From: an uncultured Persicitalea sp.
GTDB lineage: Bacteria > Bacteroidota > Bacteroidia > Cytophagales > Spirosomataceae
Reading direction: 5' to 3'
NCBI GenBank assembly: GCA_950075905.1
Contig: CATMVR010000104.1
Span: forward strand, 1-10,504
Length of the DNA: 10,504 bases
In this document: one piece after another, positions 6,809 to 10,504 of the stretch
Position numbering within the stretch: position 1 is the stretch's first letter
Layout of the letters: every line of letters begins with the position of its first letter
Made by a program: the position numbers and the translations under genes
Notes under the pieces: model-generated
Databases searched by the model: none
Seen by the model: the letters and a program-made list of their open reading frames with translations, nothing else
Told to the model about the DNA's origin: nothing

Positions 6809-6817
6809 ACTATTCCA

Positions 6818-7840
6818 ATGCAACCCATACCCATCAAAACTACCGTCGTTGGTTCTATGCCTTTTCCAGGCTGGCTCGAATTCGCCAGCCTCAATATGGA
6901 CAAGCTGGGACCCGCCGACATCTCCGAAATGATCGACGATGCCGTCATTGCGGCCATTCATGATCAGGTGGCAGCCGGGCTGGATGTCATTACCGACGGG
7001 GAGCAAACCCGTCTGGATTTCAACCTCTCGTTTTACGGCTTTATCAAGGGTATCCAAAATGACGCTTCCGAAACCCGGAAATACGGCCCGCCCGCCCATG
7101 ATCAGCGCGGCAAGAATAGTATCGTAGAACCGCTGTCGGCCCCCAACGGGCTGGGGGTGGTAGAAGAGTACAAGCGCCTCAAACGCCTGGCCCCCGTAGG
7201 ACAGGGACTAAAAATGTCCATCCCTGGCCCCTATACGCTGTCTGGACGGCTCAATCCGGGGAGCTTTTACAAAGACCGCTGGGAAATTACCGAGGCGTTG
7301 CTGCCGCTGGTAAGCCAGGAAATAGAGAGTCTGGTGGCTTTGGGTTGTCCCGAAATATGCATTGACGAACCCTCCATGAGCTGCTACGCCTACCGCGAGG
7401 ACACCCAACGCTTTGTGGATATTTTCAACCGCACGGTGGCTCCCGGTGTGAGCAAAACCCGCCTATCCATGCACCTGTGCTTTGGCAACTACAAAGGTCG
7501 CTCGGTGGGCAAGAAGACCATCGCGCCCATGCTCCCTGACTTTATGGATATGACTGTCGATGAACTGCACTCCGAAATGACCATCCTGAATTTTGCCGAA
7601 GTACACCTGCTGGAACGCTTCGCCGAAAAGTTTGACGTAGCCGTGGGGGTCATCGACGTAAAGAGCTACTACATCGAAACCGCCGAAGACGTAGCCGAGC
7701 GCATCCGGAAGGTGCTACCCTATGTACCCGCCGAGAAGCTGGCCGTAGCCCCCGACTGTGGCCTGAGCCAAACCGCCCGCTGGGCTACGAAGCTGAAATT
7801 GAAGGCTATGTGTGACGGGGCGAAGCTGATGCGGGGGTAG
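6818..7840 (+). CDS. Stand-alone cobalamin-independent methionine synthase II-type (MetE C-terminal-like) protein
   Basis: A TIM-barrel protein of 340 residues matching only the C-terminal catalytic half of MetE (about 750 residues). In MetE this domain holds zinc and moves a methyl group onto the homocysteine thiol. Probable zinc ligands are visible: His219 and Cys221 in MHLCFGN, Glu253 after DELHS (less certain), and Cys314 in APDCGLSQ. Other family segments are VVGSMPFP (10-17), DGEQTR (60-65), SIPGPYTL (134-141) and IDEPSM (182-187). Core MetE proteins lacking the N-terminal half use other methyl donors than the polyglutamylated folate of full MetE, or donors still unknown. It is the last gene of the cluster. 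No terminator follows; the toxin-antitoxin pair starts 64 bases later. The substrate is unknown; a methyl transfer or demethylation step is inference. Confidence 0.9.
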   Translation: MQPIPIKTTVVGSMPFPGWLEFASLNMDKLGPADISEMIDDAVIAAIHDQVAAGLDVITDGEQTRLDFNLSFYGFIKGIQNDASETRKYGPPAHDQRGKNSIVEPLSAPNGLGVVEEYKRLKRLAPVGQGLKMSIPGPYTLSGRLNPGSFYKDRWEITEALLPLVSQEIESLVALGCPEICIDEPSMSCYAYREDTQRFVDIFNRTVAPGVSKTRLSMHLCFGNYKGRSVGKKTIAPMLPDFMDMTVDELHSEMTILNFAEVHLLERFAEKFDVAVGVIDVKSYYIETAEDVAERIRKVLPYVPAEKLAVAPDCGLSQTARWATKLKLKAMCDGAKLMRG

Positions 7841-7861
7841 CCAACTTCGGATTTACATCGA

Positions 7862-7891
7862 TTGTTAGTTTCAGGAAAATCTGTAATTTTA
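7862..7891 (+). promoter_or_regulatory. Candidate vapBC promoter with overlapping imperfect inverted repeat
   Basis: TTG (7862-7864), 19 bases, TAATTTTA (7884-7891) is one mismatch from the Bacteroidota TAnnTTTG element. An imperfect inverted repeat overlaps it: CTGT (7881-7884) with ACAG (7899-7902) and TTTT with AAAA inside. AGGAAAA is also repeated 18 bases apart (7873 and 7891). VapB-VapC complexes usually bind such sites to repress their own operon. Confidence 0.4.
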
Positions 7892-7904
7892 GGAAAAAAC
7901 AGCT

Positions 7905-8141
7905 ATGAAATTCGAGACGATTGAAATTCAGGAAAAAGCAGGCTCTCAATCCATTGAGATACCACAAGATTTCAAAATAAATGACGACAAAGTATATCTC
8001 AAACAGGTGGGCAATGCTTTGTATGTTATTCCTTTTCACAATCCCTGGCAAAACCTGATTGAAAGTGTGGAGGCTTTTACCCCTGACTATATGAATGATA
8101 GGGAGCAGCCGGGCGAACAAACCCGGGAAATTTTTGAATGA
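7905..8141 (+). CDS. VapB/VagC-type antitoxin (AbrB/MazE-like)
   Basis: A 78-residue protein with a swapped-hairpin DNA-binding pattern of the AbrB/MazE type in the first 45 residues: the SIEIPQDF segment corresponds to the AVRLPKEF segment of VagC-like antitoxins, followed by the strand KVYLKQVGNALYVIP. The charged, probably flexible C-terminus (46-78) is where such antitoxins embrace their toxin. The stop TGA overlaps the next gene's start (ATGATG at 8138), the translational coupling usual in these operons. It should neutralise the adjacent PIN nuclease and autoregulate the operon. The DNA is more A+T-rich than the upstream cluster, consistent with acquisition as a mobile module. Family assignment comes from pattern and context, not from strong identity. 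Confidence 0.85.
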   Translation: MKFETIEIQEKAGSQSIEIPQDFKINDDKVYLKQVGNALYVIPFHNPWQNLIESVEAFTPDYMNDREQPGEQTREIFE

Positions 8142-8548
8142 TGCGCTATATCCTCGACACCAACATCTGCATTTATATAATCAAGAAAAAGCCCGTCGAA
8201 GTATTCGAAAAATTTCGGAAACTGCCACTTGGTACTGTTGGAATTTCTTCAATCACCTTAGCCGAATTAGTGTTTGGGGTAAGTAAAAGTTCTCAGCCAG
8301 AAAAAAACCAATTAGCACTCAACCAGTTTTTAATCCCACTGGATATCATTGATTTCGATACTCAGGCAGCCTTAGCGTATGGAAGGATTAGAGCAGATTT
8401 AGAAAAAAAAGGAACACCTATTGGATCGCTGGACACTCTCATCGCTGCGCATGTAATTAGCTTGAAATTGACTTTGGTAACTAACAACGAGAAGGAATTT
8501 AATAGGGTGGAGGGCTTGATAATTGAGAACTGGACAAAGGTCCCTTGA
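8138..8548 (+). CDS. vapC: VapC-type PIN-domain ribonuclease toxin
   Basis: A 136-residue PIN-domain protein, the standard VapC length. Acidic active-site positions are visible: Asp7 in YILDTNICIYIIK, Glu43 in the SSITLAELVFGV segment, and Asp99 in GSLDTLIAA; the usual C-terminal VTNNxxEFxRVxGLxxENW block is present at 114-132, with Asn116-Asn117 at the fourth position. Family members cut RNA, often tRNA, with magnesium, and arrest growth when free of antitoxin. Translation could begin at 8138 or at the adjacent ATG at 8141; the second gives the more usual MRYILDTN start. Codon use and composition are A+T-richer than the flanking genes. The reading frame is intact, so the pair is likely functional. 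Confidence 0.93.
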   Translation: MMRYILDTNICIYIIKKKPVEVFEKFRKLPLGTVGISSITLAELVFGVSKSSQPEKNQLALNQFLIPLDIIDFDTQAALAYGRIRADLEKKGTPIGSLDTLIAAHVISLKLTLVTNNEKEFNRVEGLIIENWTKVP

Positions 8549-8571
8549 AAAACCGACTGCGGTCTAGATAA

Positions 8572-8637
8572 CCAACTTCCCGAAAGACTTGAACGCCCGA
8601 CGGCAATTCCATGGGGGCCAGTCTTTCGGGAAGTTGG
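8572..8637. repeat. Perfect 18-bp inverted repeat with 30-base loop between convergent genes
   Basis: CCAACTTCCCGAAAGACT (8572-8589) and AGTCTTTCGGGAAGTTGG (8620-8637) are exact reverse complements. The 30-base loop has a possible inner GCCC/GGGC stem and a CCATGG palindrome. It sits in the 98-base gap between the vapC stop and the stop of the opposite-strand HerA-like gene, so it may terminate both. Neither side has the T run of a classic intrinsic terminator, so a dispersed palindromic repeat or a protein-binding site remains possible. Confidence 0.75.
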
Positions 8638-8646
8638 ACAAATTCT

Positions 8647-10230
8647 CTAAAACCCAAACATCCCCCCACTCTTCTTAGACCGCGACGAGGTGCTTTTACC
8701 AAACAGCATCCCAAACACCCCCCGCACTAGCTCACGCCCTACCTGCTTGGCCAGGGGCGAAGCCAGCGCTTCCTCAAACATACCCTTCTCTTCTCGCGCC
8801 CGGCCCCGCGGTGCGGCCTTGGCGGCTTCTTTTTCGGCTACCTTTTGGGCTTCCTGTTCTTCCGCTGCCCTGCTGGCTGCGTCCATGCGCTTGCTCAGTA
8901 TTTCATAGGCACTTTCGGGGTCAATCGGGTCTTTATACTTCTTGTACAGATCCGAACTACGTACGTGGTTTTCATAATCGGCCGTGGTGAGTGGGCCCAT
9001 GATCGAGCGTGGCGGCACCAGGTGGGTGGCCACTACCTCAGTGGGAATACCCTTTTCGTTGAGTACCGTAATCAGCGCCTGACCAATCCCGAGCGTCGTC
9101 AGAATTTCGTCGATTTTGTAGTAGTCTGAGCGGGGGTAGGTTTTCACCGTCTGTTTCAGGCCCTCGGCGTCTTTGGGTGTAAAGGCCCGCAGTACGTGCT
9201 GCACACGGTTGCCAAGTTGCGACAGTACGCTATCGGGAATGTCCTGCGCCATTTGGGTACAGAAGAAAATCCCCACACCTTTGGAGCGGATCAGCCGCAC
9301 TACCTTTTCTATCTGCTCCATAAAAGCCTTTGAAGCATCTTTAAACAGCAAATGGGCTTCGTCCAGGAAGAATACCAGCTTGGGCTTGTCGAGGTCTCCG
9401 GCTTCGGGCAGCGTAGCGTACAACTCGGCCAGCAGGCTCAACATGAAGGTCGAAAACAGCGCGGGCTTGTCCTGCACGTCCGACACGTTGAGCAGGCTGA
9501 TTACCCCCCGGCCGTCCACTTTGCTGATCAGGGCGTCGATGTCAAACGATTTTTCCCCAAAGATTCCTTCGGCTCCCTGCTGCTCCAGGGCCACAATTTT
9601 GCGCAGGATCGTACCCGCCGACGAGGAAGAAATGGTACCATAGTCAGATTTGATCTCCGCCGCCCCATCTCCTTCCGAAAGATAGGCCAGCACTTTTTTC
9701 AAATCATTCAGATCCACCATCGGCAGTTGCTTGTCGTCGGCATACTTGAACAGGATCGAAAGCACCCCCGACTGAGTATCGTTCAGATCCAGAATCTTAG
9801 ACAGAAGCGCCGGTCCGAATTCCAGAATCGTGGCCCGCATCTGAGCGCCCAGCTTCCCACTGAGTGAGTAGAGTTCAATCGGAAAAGACTCTGGCTTAAA
9901 GGTCATCCCCAGGGCCGTAGCACGCTCTTCCAGCCGGGGGTTGGTGGTACCGGGCTGCGCCATCCCCGACAGGTCGCCTTTGATATCCGACATAAACACC
10001 GGCACGCCGGCATCGGACAACTGCTCGGCCAGTACCTGTAGCGTACGGGTTTTACCCGAGCCGGTTGCGCCGGCAATGAGCCCGTGGCGGTTCATCATCC
10101 GTAGGGGAATAGTAACCCGGGCATCAGTCATAATCTCCCCATTCAGTATTCCCGAGCCCAAATGAATACTGGGCAGAGCAGTGTTGTAGGATTTTTGAAC
10201 GGCTGCTATAAAATCTTCTTTTTTAGACAC
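8647..10230 (-). CDS. HerA-like DUF853-family ATPase
   Basis: An FtsK/HerA-superfamily P-loop ATPase of 527 residues (E. coli YjgR-like), predicted cytosolic. Numbered from the GTG start: Walker A GATGSGKT (54-61), SDIKGDLSG (81-89), Walker B LVFFLDEAH (285-293), an IRSKGVGIFFCTQ segment (314-326), and a probable arginine finger in GNRVQH (Arg342). An Ala/Glu-rich coiled-coil-like stretch (about 445-475) and a basic Ser/Gly-rich tail ending GGMFGF follow. HerA relatives form hexamers that move on DNA, but the role of this subgroup is not established. An ATG at 10293 would add 21 hydrophobic residues, but it lies between the -33 and -7 elements of a good promoter, so the GTG at 10230 is preferred; family proteins also begin near the KKEDFIAAVQ segment. 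It is convergent with vapC. Confidence 0.9.
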   Translation of the reverse strand: MSKKEDFIAAVQKSYNTALPSIHLGSGILNGEIMTDARVTIPLRMMNRHGLIAGATGSGKTRTLQVLAEQLSDAGVPVFMSDIKGDLSGMAQPGTTNPRLEERATALGMTFKPESFPIELYSLSGKLGAQMRATILEFGPALLSKILDLNDTQSGVLSILFKYADDKQLPMVDLNDLKKVLAYLSEGDGAAEIKSDYGTISSSSAGTILRKIVALEQQGAEGIFGEKSFDIDALISKVDGRGVISLLNVSDVQDKPALFSTFMLSLLAELYATLPEAGDLDKPKLVFFLDEAHLLFKDASKAFMEQIEKVVRLIRSKGVGIFFCTQMAQDIPDSVLSQLGNRVQHVLRAFTPKDAEGLKQTVKTYPRSDYYKIDEILTTLGIGQALITVLNEKGIPTEVVATHLVPPRSIMGPLTTADYENHVRSSDLYKKYKDPIDPESAYEILSKRMDAASRAAEEQEAQKVAEKEAAKAAPRGRAREEKGMFEEALASPLAKQVGRELVRGVFGMLFGKSTSSRSKKSGGMFGF

Positions 10231-10269
10231 AGGATTGAAGGGTTTTGTGAATACTATTTGAAAATTAAC

Positions 10270-10298
10270 CAAAAATAGAAAAATTGTTGACATTCCAA
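10270..10298 (-). promoter_or_regulatory. Bacteroidota-type promoter of the HerA-like gene
   Basis: On the minus strand, TTG (10298-10296), 18 bases, then TATTTTTG (10277-10270), an exact match to TAnnTTTG. Transcription would begin near 10263, giving a leader of roughly 33 bases to the GTG at 10230. It overlaps the ATG at 10293, which therefore would not be in the transcript. Confidence 0.65.
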
Positions 10299-10343
10299 TC
10301 TATGGAAAAAAGATCGGATAGGAAAATGCCCGCCAAAACTGAG

Positions 10344-10368
10344 CTTTCCAAAAAAACTGATTGGAAGG
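10344..10368. promoter_or_regulatory. Small inverted repeat in the right-hand divergent gap
   Basis: CTTTCCAA (10344-10351) pairs with TTGGAAGG (10361-10368) over eight bases, one of them a G-T wobble, around a nine-base AT-rich loop. It lies between the divergent HerA-like gene and the gene starting at 10429, so an operator or weak hairpin is possible. Nothing else is recognised between 10299 and 10428. Confidence 0.25.
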
Positions 10369-10428
10369 ACTTTTAAATGAGAACAAATCGGGGCATCGTC
10401 CTGTTACAATACAATCATATTCACCGCT

Positions 10429-10504
10429 ATGGTAAAAGAAGTACCGGCTTTTAGGATCACTATGCAGGACACGAAATACGCAGATTACCAGCTGACAGCA
10501 AACC
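10429..10504 (+). CDS. N-terminal fragment of an unidentified protein (runs off right edge)
   Basis: The ATG at 10429 opens 25 codons with no stop before the window ends. The peptide begins MVKEVPAFRITMQDTKYADY. It could be the first strand and helix of a GNAT-type acetyltransferase, but too little is present to claim this. A second in-frame Met (codon 12) is an alternative start. It diverges from the HerA-like gene, whose GTG is 198 bases away. No clear promoter was found in front of it. Confidence 0.5.
   Translation, partial: MVKEVPAFRITMQDTKYADYQLTAN

Noticed and set aside
8572..8637. Inverted repeat considered as ends of a transposon
   Set aside because: Only 30 bases lie between the arms, with no transposase and no visible target duplication.
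10231..10293. N-terminal extension of the HerA-like protein from the ATG at 10293
   Set aside because: A promoter overlaps it and the DUF853 homology begins just after the GTG at 10230.
10378..10455. 25-codon frame starting ATG at 10378
   Set aside because: It is short, overlaps the start of the better placed frame at 10429, and shows no leader-peptide codon pattern.

Overview
The window looks like chromosome from a Bacteroidota bacterium, most likely Cytophagales (Dyadobacter/Spirosoma-like). The clues are general protein character, A-rich start regions without convincing Shine-Dalgarno sequences, and a good match to the Bacteroidota promoter (TTG, 18 bases, TAnnTTTG) in front of the HerA-like gene. 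This placement is inference; no rRNA or tRNA gene is present to test it.

Layout. (1) 1-665, minus: the 5' part of a secreted RraA-family protein, running off the left edge. (2) 666-991: a 326-base divergent intergenic region with one AT-rich near-palindrome. (3) 992-3156, plus: clpP and clpX, subunits of the ATP-dependent ClpXP protease. Each is followed by a strong intrinsic terminator, so they look like separate units, and no tig gene lies directly upstream of clpP. (4) 3380-7840, plus: five co-directional genes that look like one transcription unit (gaps about 51, 6, 51 and 54 bases): an SDR oxidoreductase with a GTG start, a ROK-type sugar kinase lacking the usual zinc-cysteine motif, an exported class D (OXA-type) beta-lactamase, a SIS-domain sugar isomerase-like protein, and a stand-alone cobalamin-independent methionine synthase C-terminal-type protein. 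Kinase, isomerase-like and oxidoreductase suggest processing of a sugar or amino sugar; why a beta-lactamase and a MetE-like protein share the unit is the open question. (5) 7905-8548, plus: a VapBC-type toxin-antitoxin pair, more A+T-rich than its neighbours and probably acquired. (6) 8549-8646: a short convergent gap holding a perfect 18-bp inverted repeat with a 30-base loop. (7) 8647-10230, minus: a HerA-like (DUF853) ATPase whose start is best moved to an internal GTG because a promoter overlaps the longer reading frame. (8) 10429-end, plus: the first 25 codons of an unidentified gene.

No CRISPR array, insertion sequence, phage module, tRNA or rRNA was found. The strongest leads are the five-gene cluster with its atypical ROK kinase and embedded beta-lactamase, the 18-bp inverted repeat, the promoter-based start correction, and an export signal on an RraA-family protein.
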